DNA from: Mesaphorura yosii
Taxonomy: Eukaryota; Arthropoda; Collembola; Poduromorpha; Tullbergiidae
Length of the DNA stretch: 64,000 nucleotides
NCBI GenBank assembly: GCA_009869945.1
Contig: WIXG01000277.1
Coordinates: 42,841 to 106,840 of the forward strand
Direction of reading: 5' to 3'
Positions 1 through 11,283 of this stretch are shown piece by piece; positions within the stretch are counted from its first letter, which is position 1, and each line of letters begins with the position of its first letter. A program made the position numbers and the translations under genes. The notes under the pieces were generated by a model that was not told the origin of the DNA, searched no databases, and worked only from the letters and a program-made list of their open reading frames with translations.

Positions 1-1
1 C

Positions 2-196
2 AATGTCCACAAGCTCTGGGAGACTTCCGACAAATTGGAACGCGAGATGCTCAGAGAATTCGCACAAAGAGCAGTCGTGCCAAGACGAAGACGCAGACCA
101 GGAAATCCTGCCTTTCTACAGACTGCTGTGCACTTTGTTTCTGGACACCGCCATGGAGTCACCGTCACCGGAGAGCCCGAAACTGAGACGCGGTGA
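2..196 (+). CDS. 3' end of an upstream gene (partial)
   Basis: The second forward frame is open from the window edge to a TGA at 194-196 and reads as an acidic/basic helix (residues such as KLWETSDKLEREML) followed by an Arg-rich stretch. An AATAAA at 255-260 lies about 60 bases downstream, as expected for the last exon of a plus-strand gene. A second frame is also open here (ATG at 3, stop at 215), so the frame choice rests on amino-acid composition. No family is recognised. Confidence 0.35.
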   Translation, partial: NVHKLWETSDKLEREMLREFAQRAVVPRRRRRPGNPAFLQTAVHFVSGHRHGVTVTGEPETETR

Positions 197-254
197 CGGC
201 GGGGCGTTCGCCTAAGCCACAAAGGGGTAGTACACGCAAAATTGAGAAGAGACC

Positions 255-286
255 AATAAAATAAAACTTTGACTTTGACGTTTATT
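255..286. terminator. Back-to-back polyadenylation signals of two convergent genes
   Basis: AATAAA on the plus strand at 255-260 serves the upstream gene. AATAAA on the minus strand (TTTATT at 281-286) lies 29 bases beyond the stop of the chemoreceptor gene at 315. The two transcripts therefore end within about 30 bases of each other or overlap. Confidence 0.6.
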
Positions 287-314
287 CATGTCCGCTAAAA
301 AAGTTAGCCAGCCG

Positions 315-1460
315 TTAGCTGCATGCAATCAATAATTTACTTGTCGCATAAACGAGCCACCGCACCAGCGTCAGATTCGCCTTCCTCTGCATGTAGTAAA
401 AGCCTCCGACGGAGAAGCGGAGGGGGACCATGGCGCGGGCCACTCGCGAAGCGTGGTGCTTGTGACCCACCGCTGCCAGCGCAGCGGCCTCGAACCGAGC
501 CCAGCGCACGTACGCCCTCGACATCCTCCAAAATCGGAGGGTCACGTTCCCAGCCGTCGTGATGAGCACGTACAGGTAAAAGGCACGGATGAAGAAGGCG
601 TACGAACCAACCTGTGCCCTGGACGTCGACACGACGGCGGCCACGGCTCGTAGCTGGATTCCGTTGAATACGAACAGCAATGCGACGGCAAGGGCGATGC
701 ACTTCATTCCTGGGAGGATGACAAGGCCGAAGGGGCCATAATTGAAATTGTTGTTCAGGATTCGCAGGGCGTTGTAACTCAGAATTCGAGTTCGTGGTAT
801 GGGCGTGGCGGCGGTGGCTCCCTCGCATCGCGGCGGGGCCAACGCCAACGTCGTCTTGACGAGGCGATAGTAAAGGAAAACGTACATTTGCACTAGGCCG
901 AACACGGCGAATATCGCACCGATGCGGAGAACCGTCGCGAGAGCTGCGGCGCCGGCAATCCGGACGCTACCCGTCGCCTCCAGTGTGAAGTGTCCTTCGA
1001 TGTAGGCAGTCGAGACGGAGGCGACGACACAGATAAACAAATAGCCTGCAAGCATGTACTGAAAGTGTGGGGCGCTCATTCGAGGCCTCGTCTCGGCGCC
1101 GCGGGTAGTTGTCTTTTCTTTGGCGGCGCTAAGCAGTTGATTGAAGAGCGGGAGAAGGTTACTTGACCTCCAAAGAAAGGGCCAGCTCAGGAAAAGCGTC
1201 GCTGCGTGCATGACGAGCAAAGTGCTGAGCACTGGAGCCGAGTTGGACCCCACGCGTATGGCGGTGAAGAGCCGCCACAGTGCGAAGGCGAAAAGGTGGA
1301 GCTCCAGGACGAGGAAAAGCCGCCCGAGGCCCAGCTTCAAGGCGGACGTCGTCTTTTGCAGGGTTCGGCGAGTCGAATTCCAGTCGGCCCCGATGAGGCA
1401 CGTGAACGCCGCGCCCCGGGCGAAGCTCTCGGCCAGCCGGCATTCATTGGCAGTCAGCAT
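315..1460 (-). CDS. Multi-pass chemoreceptor-like protein (paralogue 1)
   Basis: A single-exon 381-aa protein with about seven hydrophobic segments, the length and layout of arthropod gustatory/odorant receptors. It ends with LRFSVGGFYYMQRK followed by a last hydrophobic stretch. Two other minus-strand genes in this window (5209-6570 and 12393-13643) share this tail as LxFxxGGxxxMxxKxxL. Alignable N-termini (MLTANECRLAESFARG here, MLSKREFNCALLYARL in the 12.4 kb gene) support the start at 1460. The closest relative is the 12.4 kb gene, which also shares an ILxYxxxxIL segment before the sixth hydrophobic segment and an FWxMS motif after it. This copy has no introns while its relatives have one or two. 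A role as a plasma-membrane ligand-gated receptor in sensory neurons is inferred from the family. An unrelated membrane-protein family is not excluded. Confidence 0.6.
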   Translation of the reverse strand: MLTANECRLAESFARGAAFTCLIGADWNSTRRTLQKTTSALKLGLGRLFLVLELHLFAFALWRLFTAIRVGSNSAPVLSTLLVMHAATLFLSWPFLWRSSNLLPLFNQLLSAAKEKTTTRGAETRPRMSAPHFQYMLAGYLFICVVASVSTAYIEGHFTLEATGSVRIAGAAALATVLRIGAIFAVFGLVQMYVFLYYRLVKTTLALAPPRCEGATAATPIPRTRILSYNALRILNNNFNYGPFGLVILPGMKCIALAVALLFVFNGIQLRAVAAVVSTSRAQVGSYAFFIRAFYLYVLITTAGNVTLRFWRMSRAYVRWARFEAAALAAVGHKHHASRVARAMVPLRFSVGGFYYMQRKANLTLVRWLVYATSKLLIACS

Positions 1461-2230
1461 TCCGAATTGTAACCTGACGTGGCAAGGCGTAAAAGGAAAT
1501 TGCCACCTTCAACACTGAGCTCAAGGTTGAAATTGCTAAAATTGGCACTTTTGTATGGACAAAATGTCAGGTAATAATTCAATTGCATGTTTTCACGCTC
1601 AGTCGTTTTCTTTCGATCGACGGACCGTTGTTTTAGCATTTTATTACAGGTTTCAGACTTAAAACACACAATAAAATTTTACGGCATTGTAAAGTGACGT
1701 GCCACAAGTGCAATTGACAATTCCAGTTCGAAAATTCTCGTAAGTCAGAGCAGGCAGAAGGCTATTTCGTGCATTTTCTTAGTTACTGTCTATTTTCGGA
1801 TTTTTTAGTGTGTCCTTTTGTGTACGTTCAGAATTTAGTTCGATTCTCAGTTCGAAAAACGTACCCGTGCTCTAATGCTCTGACATTTGAATTATTGATG
1901 CCGCAGTTTAAACAAGAAGCATTTAAAATTCTCTTTCAACTCCACACCAGCAACAGCACGGGACGAAACGACAAGACAAAAGGCCGACAAGACAATAAAT
2001 AGCTGATAGGCTTAAAAATCGATTGAGTTAGATTTTTCTTCACGTGTAAACCAGCAGAAAACCTTCTTGGAATTGAATGGGCACGTGAATGAATGAAAGA
2101 CCTGTCGGTGTTCTTTTAACAAGCTAATGCTGTTTATTAAAGTTCTAACGCTCTAATTAATTACTAAGCTGAAGTATCACACGATGCGTGCCGGCGAATT
2201 TGTCAAAGACTCGATGTTTCGCTCATTTTC
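1461..2230. other. Intergenic, no gene seen
   Basis: AT-rich spacer. The only clear element is a minus-strand AATAAA (TTTATT at 2133-2138), about 95 bases past the stop of the gene at 2231-4117. The right part is that gene's 3'UTR and the left part is the upstream region of the chemoreceptor gene. Confidence 0.5.
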
Positions 2231-4117
2231 TTAGTGCATGAGACAGATGGCCGTGTTCTTCGACTTGTACGCGGAGCGCGTGTAGCGATCGCTGAGGACG
2301 TGGTACTGGAATCCCCAGAAGACGACCACCATGTAGTACTGCCTGGTGCCCTCGAAGCTATGCAGCCACTTGAGAATGCGGCGCTCCTCCTTATTGAGCC
2401 GAAACACGACGTCCTGGATGGACTCGCCCGGATAGTCGAAGAACCGGTAAAAGTCCACACAGTTGAGCAGCATACGGTCCTGTTTGTGCTTCGGCTTCTC
2501 CTTGTTGAGGATGACGTCGATCCCGTAGGAAATAAGCTCGTTCTGGAGGAACGACGCGAAATTGTAGTCCATGACGTACTGGAACCCGAAATCGGTGAAG
2601 AAGTTCTCCTTCGCCCAGGCGGCGGCAGGTTGGCACCAAATGTACATCTGTGACTCGTGGTTCCGGATTGTAATGTACTCGGGCACGGTAAAGTTGCACT
2701 CTGCCACGAGCTTCCGAATCGCACGAATGCCGCGGACCCACGTGATGAGTGTCCGGTACTGGTCAAAGTTCCCCAGCATCTGCTGTAGCCGCTTCGTGAC
2801 TTTGATGTGCTCGCGGAGCACGTGCTCCATCTGCGGAAGGAGCGGCCAGTCCGGGTCGCTCCAGACGAACGGGGCGTGGTCGACCTTGTCCTCCAGGAAC
2901 CCTGGCTGCATGCAGCTTTCGAAGATGCGGGCCACGTCATCGGCGAGATGCGCTGATCGCTCCATGAGGTCATCGAAGGGCACGTACGTGACGCACATTT
3001 TGTTGATCTCGACGACGACGTCAATGTCCTCGATGAACGGGTACGAGTATGCGATCCACTCGACGAAATCGTGCTGGAACGAGAATTGGTAGATGATGGA
3101 GCTCTTCGGGAAGGTGCAGACCCACGCATGGAAGCGGCGCGTGATTTCGGCCGCGTGCTTGTGATACTCCATCGTCGAAAAGTCGGGGAGCGTGATGGCG
3201 TACCCGCAAAGCTGGTGTTTGTCCCGGAAGTGGGCCACAGCCACCTGCTTGGCCTGGTCAACTAAATCCACACTGCGCGTCGGCAGAGGCCTCTCCTGGC
3301 TACGTTCTTTGACCTCTGCCTCGACCGCCTTGATCGCCTTCTCCCGCGCCACGACGTACTTGTAGAAAATGTCGTTGTCGTCCTGCACTTCCTGTAGCTG
3401 CTGCTTCCGCTTCGGGAAGATAAACTCACCCGGACGAAATTCTTGTCTTAGCATATCGACGAGCATCGTGTAGTCCATCAGCTCCGTGTTGCGTGGGCGC
3501 GACAGTTCAAAGTGCTCCAGGAAGTCGTTCTCCGCGTGAAACCAGAAGCCGAGCTCCAGCAGGTCTTCGTTTTCGAGCAGCGCAGTGGCAGCCGCCAAGT
3601 TGTCCGTTTGGAACAGCTTTAGTAGCGCGACGGGGAAGGCGATGCTCGAGTACGAGGTCATCAGCCGAGCAGTTTTCTTGAAATCCGCCTCGTTCGCCCG
3701 TCTTCCCTCCAGCTGCATGAATTGACCCTCCAGTTTGAGCATCATGACCCGAGTCAGGAGCCAAACGACCTTCACAGCGAGTTGTTTGTCCTCCAGGCGC
3801 TCCATGACAAACTCGTGCGTGTGAAATGCGAAACCGAATGACCAGACGGCAGCCTTCTCGTCGCCAAACACTTTGTGCAGGTGCACCTTGCTTGCTTCGT
3901 GCTCATGCCCGCAAATTCCTTCCATGATGCCGACGGAATGCTGGAAGAGATTCAGAATCTCCATCCCAATCTTCGTCGACGGCCAATCAAGCCTTTGTTC
4001 GACGGCCAGCTTGCCGAAGAGGGTCGAGCCCACCTTCTCGTTCGTGTCGGTCGCGAGCGAGGCTGGAATGTCTAACCATTTGGGCGTGAAGTCGATGAGT
4101 CGAATTACAGCAGTCAT
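2231..4117 (-). CDS. Uncharacterised intronless 628-aa protein
   Basis: A single uninterrupted frame of 628 codons starting at the ATG at 4117, with a polyadenylation signal about 95 bases after the stop and a TATTTAAG box about 105 bases before the ATG (4221-4230). The product is predicted soluble: it has no signal peptide and no clear membrane segment. It is rich in aromatic and charged residues, and a Glu/Lys-rich helical stretch near residues 240-290 may be a coiled coil. I recognise no catalytic motif, zinc-binding pattern or repeat. The lack of introns among multi-exon neighbours fits an old retrocopy or intron loss. Codon use is GC-rich like neighbouring real genes, and the length without a stop makes it very likely coding. 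Function unknown. Confidence 0.75.
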   Translation of the reverse strand: MTAVIRLIDFTPKWLDIPASLATDTNEKVGSTLFGKLAVEQRLDWPSTKIGMEILNLFQHSVGIMEGICGHEHEASKVHLHKVFGDEKAAVWSFGFAFHTHEFVMERLEDKQLAVKVVWLLTRVMMLKLEGQFMQLEGRRANEADFKKTARLMTSYSSIAFPVALLKLFQTDNLAAATALLENEDLLELGFWFHAENDFLEHFELSRPRNTELMDYTMLVDMLRQEFRPGEFIFPKRKQQLQEVQDDNDIFYKYVVAREKAIKAVEAEVKERSQERPLPTRSVDLVDQAKQVAVAHFRDKHQLCGYAITLPDFSTMEYHKHAAEITRRFHAWVCTFPKSSIIYQFSFQHDFVEWIAYSYPFIEDIDVVVEINKMCVTYVPFDDLMERSAHLADDVARIFESCMQPGFLEDKVDHAPFVWSDPDWPLLPQMEHVLREHIKVTKRLQQMLGNFDQYRTLITWVRGIRAIRKLVAECNFTVPEYITIRNHESQMYIWCQPAAAWAKENFFTDFGFQYVMDYNFASFLQNELISYGIDVILNKEKPKHKQDRMLLNCVDFYRFFDYPGESIQDVVFRLNKEERRILKWLHSFEGTRQYYMVVVFWGFQYHVLSDRYTRSAYKSKNTAICLMH

Positions 4118-5208
4118 TGCTGTTTCAGCGTAGAGGTTCGAATGCTTGTTTGCTTGGTCGAAGAGGGTACAGCGAAGTGAAGAAACAGCTACGGTAAAAC
4201 AGGATCCTCGGTTTCACCCTTCTTAAATAGGCGCGGCACAAAGACGCTTTCTGAAACACAGTCGTTGTTCGCTCTTGTGAGCGAACAGCAGTCTCGCCGC
4301 ACGCCACGTGTGAATTAACCCACCGCATTGTTGTATGGCACATGAATGAATCTGGCACAATAAACCGCAAAAAGAGCCACCAGTCAGCAGGAAATTGAGT
4401 GCTCCGTTCACTTGTACTGAGATCAATCACTGAATCGCGGCATTCGTTCATTCCTAGGCCCAGATTCGGAAGATCGAAGCCTCTTTCGGAATACGTGCAG
4501 TAAAGAAACAAACAGCTCAGCCAGCAATTGCTGATTGGCACGTGACAGGCTATTGGTTCAGCATTCAGCTGTGAGGAGATCAGGTGCCAGAAAGCATCAC
4601 CTCAATGCCTCGTTATCACCTTTCGTAGTTCGCAATCACCCAACCGTCGGTCCAGCGTGGAAAGTCATAATTCAGACTGGACGATAAATGAGTGAATGAA
4701 TTGTTGAGGAGATGTACCATAAAGTGGAAAAATGCCTCACAAATTCTGCACAATATGCATGCTGAAGAATAGGAACATTAAAGTTCGCCCACAGTGTGAG
4801 CAGGTGCTCATGTACCGTGAAGATGTGAGCATGGGACTCATTTGGGAGTAGACGATTTGGTACACCGGCGGCATCACTCGATATTTGGAAGGTGTGTTCG
4901 GGTCAAACAAGGCGTGGATCACACGACTCGCCAAAATGACCTGGTTCGTGGCGACAAGCACATATGCTTTCAATTGAGTTCACTCTCACCATTCTGTGTT
5001 CGCTTAAAAGACGCATTATTGTATCCCGGTATTCGGAATTTGATGACATTTTTAAGGGGTATTGGAAAATGTAAATGTTTATACAGTAAAGACATTGAGT
5101 GGTCACTTCTAAAGAAGTGACTAATACTAACAAAAGAATACTACCCAAAAAATTCTGAGAATTCGTATTTTTCTTATCGAAGCAGTAAGATACGTACAGT
5201 AATTGCGT
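4118..5208. other. Intergenic region with probable promoter of the 628-aa gene
   Basis: About 1.1 kb without a convincing gene. The left 400 bases are the upstream region of the 628-aa gene and include a TATA-like TATTTAAG on the minus strand at 4221-4230. The rest is AT-rich with only short open frames. Confidence 0.4.
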
Positions 5209-6570
5209 TCACCGATAAGTTAAAAGCAACGTGATCAGAGCGTTGAGTGTGAAGATGTTTAATATATCCGCTATAGTCCGTTTGTTCAGTTCCATACATC
5301 CTCCCGCTCCGAAGCTTAGCGGTCCGTACGATCTAAACATCTTCTTATCGTACATTGAACATCGAAACGCGTTGTCCTTGAATGATTGGAGGAACCTTTC
5401 ACTGTATCGTTGGGAAGAGTGGAACAGTTCACCAAAGGTGGCTATAAAGTGAGGGAAAAGCCCTGCGAATCCAACAACGGACACACCCAACCCGATCGAG
5501 GAAAATGAATTTGTGAACGACTTGAATATTCTCATAGAGTAAAAAGCAGTCAACACAAACAAACCATTTGCAAAGCCTATCAGAATTCCTATCTCTTTCG
5601 TGTTTAGGAACTCCTCGTGTCCGACAGCGCGCAGAAGCTGGAGCTGCCTGTACATCGAATGAAGCCTCCGTCTTGACATTTGGTCTTCTGCCTTGTCGTT
5701 AGTCCTGACAGAAAATGATATTGATGAAGTTTCAAGTTTTAGTACGTATTTAATCGTGAGTCATGCACTATTTCATAAAATTACCAAGCGTTGGTTTCCA
5801 ATACGTGGCTCATCAAACTAATCATTAGTAGGAGGCTGGTCAGAGTCGTCAGAAGCACTGTCACTTCAGTGATGATAAAAGCTTCGCTGATGAGACCCAA
5901 CACAGTAAGAGAACTGGCAGTTGAGGTTTCGAGGAAGAGCATGTCCGAGAACACTTGTTCGACCCGTAGAAAGAACTCAAGTCCCACCTGTCGACCCACC
6001 AGGAACAGGAATGGTGCACATCCCGCGTACCCGGCTAGCGCAATCATCAAGTTGGATATGTTGCGGGTAGTTTTACGTCGATTACATCGAATCGTACCCA
6101 CATCTGCACTTGATGCAGACATTCGTCCTACACCCGCATCCATGATTCAAATATTTCAGAATTCTTAAGAAGCTTTCGACTGGAGACTTACCAAATGCCT
6201 TGTTTAATTCCATTGTTCTATTCAACATGCTGGCCTTGAATGAAATATGTCGGGATGAATGCAAGAGAAGAGTTAAAATCATCAAACACACCGACAGGAT
6301 ACATGTACAAAAGATAAAGTCCCAGGAGCGGTACTCAAAACTTTGATGTGTGAAACTTAGGTGTATCACAATAAAACAAATGCCAAAGACGTGAGAACCG
6401 AGATATCCCACCCGACCTAGTTTGTTCCATAGCGAAGTGTCAGTGTGGAACCGGTGCCTCTTGAAGCTCCATTTGCACGGGTCCACGTTCAGGATGGAAT
6501 TCGAAAAAAAGATGAGGACAATGATGCTGTTGATGGTGAATTCCGAAATCACCAGCCGCTTCAGTGGCAT
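5209..6570 (-). CDS. Multi-pass chemoreceptor-like protein (paralogue 3)
   Basis: Three exons, 6570-6192, 6103-5785 and 5704-5209, give a 397-aa protein with phase-consistent GT-AG junctions (phases 1 and 2; introns of 88 and 80 bases). It has six to seven hydrophobic segments and ends with LSFGAGGCMELNK before a last hydrophobic segment, the same tail pattern as the genes at 315 and 12393. Outside the tail it has diverged strongly and uses AT-richer codons, so it is the oldest or fastest-evolving of the three. A receptor role is inferred from architecture. The short His-rich stretch about residues 30-45 lies between the first two hydrophobic segments. Confidence 0.6.
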
Positions 6571-7250
6571 TTCAATTTCAATGATTGTGGGAGCGGAACG
6601 AGAATTTCTTTAAGGCAAATTCTGAGCTTTCGTGGCTGACGCTTCTGTAGTAAATAATATTTGCCCAGACTAGCAGCAAGTTTCAAACAGAGAAAGGGTT
6701 GTTCTGACTGAGGAAATTTCCCATGAAACGTTCGATTGTCATGCATTTTACTTATTCAGCTTTACATATTTCAAGTTCGGGTTTCAATTTCCAGAGCTGA
6801 GCCTTTTTCCGGGTTGTCCCCATTCTCCAATTCCTCTATGCTGCAAAAAAGAAATAATTAACTTGCTGATTTCTGTGCCCTAAGGGCAAACGCTCTTTGG
6901 AAAATAAACTATGTTGCTTTTTTCTGAAGGCGTCTCATCCTGCTAAATAATGTGCAAGAGGTTTTAGGCGGAATTATTTAGCTTTTACCAGCGCATTCCA
7001 GAAGTCAGCGAAACGCGGCGATCATTCATACTCGCGCCATTTCTTTACCAATACCTTCGAAGAACATTTGCACTGCACACAAACAAAATTTTATTTCACT
7101 TACAAAATGCGTATCAGCAATTGCGCCGCTGAGCTGAGCGGACACTGAGAAAACTGAATACAAAAGAAATGACATTAAATGCAAATTAATTCGAACCCCG
7201 AGCTTTGTAATGTAATCCTGTGCTCATATAATATAATCATATCATTATCA
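6571..7250. other. Intergenic, NASP 3'UTR side
   Basis: AT-rich. A minus-strand AATAAA (TTTATT at 7090-7095) lies about 155 bases past the NASP stop. No other gene is seen. Confidence 0.45.
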
Positions 7251-8725
7251 TCATTCAGTGCACTGCTTTTTCTCGGGTGGTTGTTCGACGACGAGTGGGA
7301 CAGCGTCGGCCAACTCTTCCTCGTTAAGCTTCCTCTTCGTCTGCTGCTGTTCGACGGCGACGCCATCGACGGTCGTGGTGGCAGGCACTGCAGCCACGGC
7401 TGCTGGAGCCGGCTTCCTTCTGACCAAATGTGAGATGTCGTTGGCAGGCTTATCAACGCCTGTGCTGTTACCATTTGTAGCGGCGGCTGACGTTTCAGAT
7501 GACGGAGCGGCTGCGCCAGCGCCAGCAGCAGTCGGGACAGGCAATTCTCCTCCTTTCTCAGCAGCCAATTTATTGCGCTCCGCCTGCTCGTCCCTCTCAG
7601 TCTCCTCTGTGTCTTGAATCTTCTCTATCAATTCCGGCAGCAGCTCACGCAGTTCAGCTGCATCCTGGGAGTCGGTGGGCACTTCTGAAATGCGGGCCTC
7701 AATCAGCTCCTTGGCGCGCTTGAACGCGATGATACCCTCAGCAAACCTGCAATGCAATTGGTAATGGCAATAATTAAAATATGCCATGCCTGAGCCTGAA
7801 GTCGTGGATATTTTAATTGTACTTACTTCTTTCCGTAGACGTAAGCCAAACCAATCTGAAACAGACACTGGGCAATCACCCTTTTGTCCCCTCCGTCGTC
7901 CATGCTTTCGTACAATCCAATGGCAGTCTCGAAATCCTGCACAGCCTGTGGATACTGTTCAGACTCGTTCGCTACTTCACCCAAAACCGCATGAACTTCG
8001 GCGAGGCGCTTCTTAATGTTATTCATCTCCTCTTGAGTTGTGGCAGTGTCGAGTTGACGAGTGAAAGAGAGCTTGGCGACTTCCAGAACTTCCCAGGCAA
8101 TTTCAAGGTTGGTGGGCTCCGAACCAGAAGTGGAAGATGTGGTCGAGGGGACCGGAGATTTTGGTGGAATATTTTCCCGATTCTCTTCTCCATTTTCATT
8201 TCTGCTTTCAGTCTCTCCCTCTCCGTCCGTCTTGCCATTGCCGTTTGTCGATTGAACTCCATTTGGAGCAGATTCAGCGCCATTCTGGGCTCCATTTTCT
8301 GCCTGCGGTTCTTTGCCGGCTGCAGTTTCGTTTTGTTCGGCCACGGCAACCAATTCCGGCACTTCAACGTCGTCTTCCTCCTCATCCTCTTCTCCTTCTT
8401 CATCCTCCAAGTCTTCTTCATAGTCCTCAGGGCCAATTACTCCTCCAACGACACCACCCTCAAATAATCCACTCTCAATTCTGGATTGCTCAAGCAAAGC
8501 CCGTCCGTAGTAGAAATGCGCCTCTCCAGACTCCTGCGAGAATGTGCCACGAACCTGATCGAGTAACTTACAAGCCTCCTCCAACGCTGGCAGTGCCATT
8601 TGTATTTCTTTAGTGAGTAAATGCCTCTTGCCGGCTGCGAGTGACTGGAGCCCCACTTTGAGTGTGTCGGAGGCCTCGGATGAGGTACAAGTCGCGGAGG
8701 TCGACGGAGCGGCTGAAGAATCCAT
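7251..8725 (-). CDS. NASP: NASP-family histone H3-H4 chaperone
   Basis: Two exons, 8725-7827 and 7746-7251 (80-base intron, phase 2), encode 464 aa. The N-terminal helix pair (GLQSLAAGKRHLL, then ALPALEEACKLL and the FYYGRALLEQSRIESG segment) matches the first TPRs of the SHNi-TPR family. A long acidic, Asn/Gly-rich insertion (about residues 100-205) interrupts the second TPR, as in NASP/Hif1. Two further TPR helices follow (LAEVHAVLGEVANESEQY, AQCLFQIGLAYVYG), and the tail is Ala/Pro-rich with a basic KRK and a PPEKKQ-type nuclear signal. NASP binds and stores H3-H4 in the nucleus and passes them to chromatin assembly factors. The gene is head to head with DDX47, 730 bases apart. All TPRs appear intact. 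Confidence 0.9.
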
Positions 8726-9457
8726 GCCGGTTCGGTTCTGTTCAAGGTAGTTAATTTTTAGGTTCTAATTCGTCTTTCGACTCTGCAGTTAAATAAATTT
8801 AGTACGCTTACCTTTAAATGCTTCGTTCAAGTTCACAGCCAGTCACCAGACTACGTCTGCATAAATCAATGTCGACTCTCCTTGGCGGAGTTTTATGATC
8901 AATAATCAATGGATCCACAGGTTTAGGTTCACAATTAAAATTTAAAAATTGTCGCACAGAGATCAGTTAAACTCAGAATCGGAATCAGGAAGTCGAGTTC
9001 TAAAATACCGACCGAAGCAGGAGCGAAGAATTCTGAACGAACTCAACTGAACTCTCTCGTTCTTTTGTCTTCTGTCACTTTCTGTGTGTGGAATGTAAAT
9101 GTAATCTGTGGACGCTCCAATTCAAAAGACTGCGAACTGTGTATGTGTACTTGTTGTACACGGGCATAGGCACAAGGACAATGCTTGGAGTTTTGAGGCA
9201 GTTGAATCCTTGATTCCTTGCCTCTTTTCTGTGCTCCAGCGCTGCAAGCACTCTTTTCATACTCACACTCGTGCTCGCTCCCTCGCTCGCTTCGTTTCAG
9301 CTTTTCGTATTCAATTCGAATATGGATTGAAGTCGCTAATTATTTAATATCTGATTGATATGATAGTTGGTCGCTGAAAGTCGAAAGTAATTCTTCAGGT
9401 TCCTAAATAATTAGTGTCAGCAGTTGAGAAGTGGAAGTGGAAGTCGCACAAACTTTG
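8726..9457. promoter_or_regulatory. Divergent promoter region of NASP and DDX47
   Basis: 730 bases lie between two diverging start codons. No TATA box is obvious near either start, and there is no other open frame of note. Short A/T runs and a CTCGCTCGCT tract (about 9272-9295) are the only visible features. The arrangement is typical of housekeeping pairs. Confidence 0.4.
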
Positions 9458-11283
9458 ATGGATTCACCCGATCGGGATCAAGAGAAGGAACCGGAGGAGC
9501 CCGCAACCGAGTCCACGCCAGGAGGTGTGCCTGAGGCCGAAGTGGAGGAGAAGGAAGTCGATGTTAGTTTCAAGGATTTGGTAAGTTAATCGGAAAATAC
9601 TTGGCTGGTGGCTGTAGCCTGAATATACTGAGATTAGAATTAATTTACGATAATTCTCTCGTGCGCAGGGCCTTGTAGATCCGCTTTGCGAAGCGTGTGA
9701 CAATTTAGGATGGAAGAGGCCAACAAAAATCCAGAAGGAGGCTATTCCAGTTGCATTAAAAGGTAAAACGCGCCCACACGCCCTCTGCTAACCTAAATTT
9801 TAAGTCTCTTAAGTTAAATGGACTGATGCAGGACGCTGTAATTTTCTGCAGGTCACGATCTGATAGCGCTGGCGGAAACTGGATCTGGTAAAACGGCCGC
9901 TTTCACCCTTCCAATCTTGCAATCCCTCCTCCAGACTCCTCAACGACTCTTTGCCCTTGTGCTCACTCCTACTCGCGAGCTGGCGTTTCAAATATCAGAG
10001 CAAGTCGAAGCGCTGGGATCGCGAATTGGCGTCAAGTCATGTGTGTTGGTTGGAGGCATTGACATGATGTCACAGGCGTTGGCACTGGCAAAGAAGCCTC
10101 ATTTCATTGTAGCCACACCTGGACGATTGATTGATCACTTGGAGAACACGAGAGGGTTTACGTTAGGATCACTTAAATATTTGGTGAGCGGATTCAATTT
10201 TTAAAAGGCAAAAAAGGCTAGACCTACATGAATTTTAAGTAAAGTAAGTCGCAAAATAATATAATTTTGTATCTCAAGGTTATGGACGAAGCTGATCGCA
10301 TTCTGAACATGGATTTCGAGACCGAAGTTGACAAAATCTTGGGAGCTATTCCCAAGCAGCGGCGCACGTACATGTTCTCAGCCACAATGACCAAGAAAGT
10401 ACAAAAATTGCAGAGGGCAAGTCTGAAGAATCCTGTCAAGGTCGAGGTCAGCACGAAATACACGACCGTTGATGCTCTGAAGCAGTACTATTTATTCATT
10501 CCACTAAAACACAAGGTGAGTATAAAAAAAATAAATTTTCGAATTACAGTCTTGCTAAATACATTTGCACACGTATATTTTTTATAGGACGTGTACCTGG
10601 CGCACGTACTTAACGAACTATCCGGCAACTCATTCATGGTATTCTGTTCGACGTGCTCCAATACAATGAGGACTACACTTCTGCTGCGGAGTCTCGGATT
10701 CCACGCCATCCCCCTCCATGGTCAAATGAGTCAGAACAAGCGCTTGGCCAGCCTCAACAAATTCAGAGCCAAATCACGCTGTATTCTGATTTCAACTGAC
10801 GTGGCAAGCAGGGGGCTGGACATCCCGCATGTGGATGTCGTTGTGAACTTTGACATTCCGACGCATTCGAAGGATTACATACATCGGGTTGGGCGCACAG
10901 CGAGAGCGGGCAGGTCGGGAAAGGCAATCACATTTGTGACACAGGTAAATTATTATCTAAATTCTTCTGATTAAGCTAAGAACTCAAAAAAACTCATTAT
11001 TTTTCGTTCTTTTCAGTACGATGTCGAGCTGTATCAACGAATCGAGCATTTGATTGAAAAGAAACTCCCGCTGTACGCTACCGAAGAGGAGGAAGTCATG
11101 GTGCTGGCTGAACGCGTTGCTGAAGCACAGCGATTGGCCAAAATCGAGCTGAAGGAGCTGGACGATAAGCGACGAGGCAGTGGTCGTACGGCGGACGACA
11201 GCGAGGAAGCGGTAGGACTTCAAAAGCGTGTTAAAAAGCAGTTTGGTGGTGGGAAAAATGCGAAGAAGTTTAAGAAAAAGTAG
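9458..11283 (+). CDS. DDX47: DEAD-box RNA helicase DDX47/Rrp3
   Basis: Six exons, 9458-9580, 9669-9762, 9852-10183, 10279-10515, 10588-10944 and 11017-11283, give 469 aa. All helicase motifs are present in order: Q-motif region ([13 protein letters not shown]), [24 protein letters not shown] (VMDEADRIL), SAT, the MVFCSTC segment, TDVASRGLD and HRVGRTAR. The N-terminus is a short acidic tail and the C-terminus a Lys-rich tail ending KKFKKK, as in DDX47. The yeast counterpart Rrp3 acts in the nucleolus in 18S rRNA processing, so a role in small-subunit biogenesis is expected. AATAAA at 11290-11295 lies just past the stop. All introns are 57-95 bases, and no missing residue is seen. Confidence 0.95.

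Noticed and set aside
3-215. Alternative 70-codon plus-strand frame at the window start
   Set aside because: It overlaps the better-looking frame ending at 196 and has Ser/Pro/Asp-biased, shadow-like composition.
2203-3261. Ser/Arg-rich 352-codon frame overlapping the 628-aa gene
   Set aside because: Out-of-frame shadow with extreme Ser/Arg/Thr composition and no ATG-supported start.
5950-5962. tRNA B-box-like GTTCGACCC
   Set aside because: It lies inside a chemoreceptor exon and no cloverleaf can be drawn around it.
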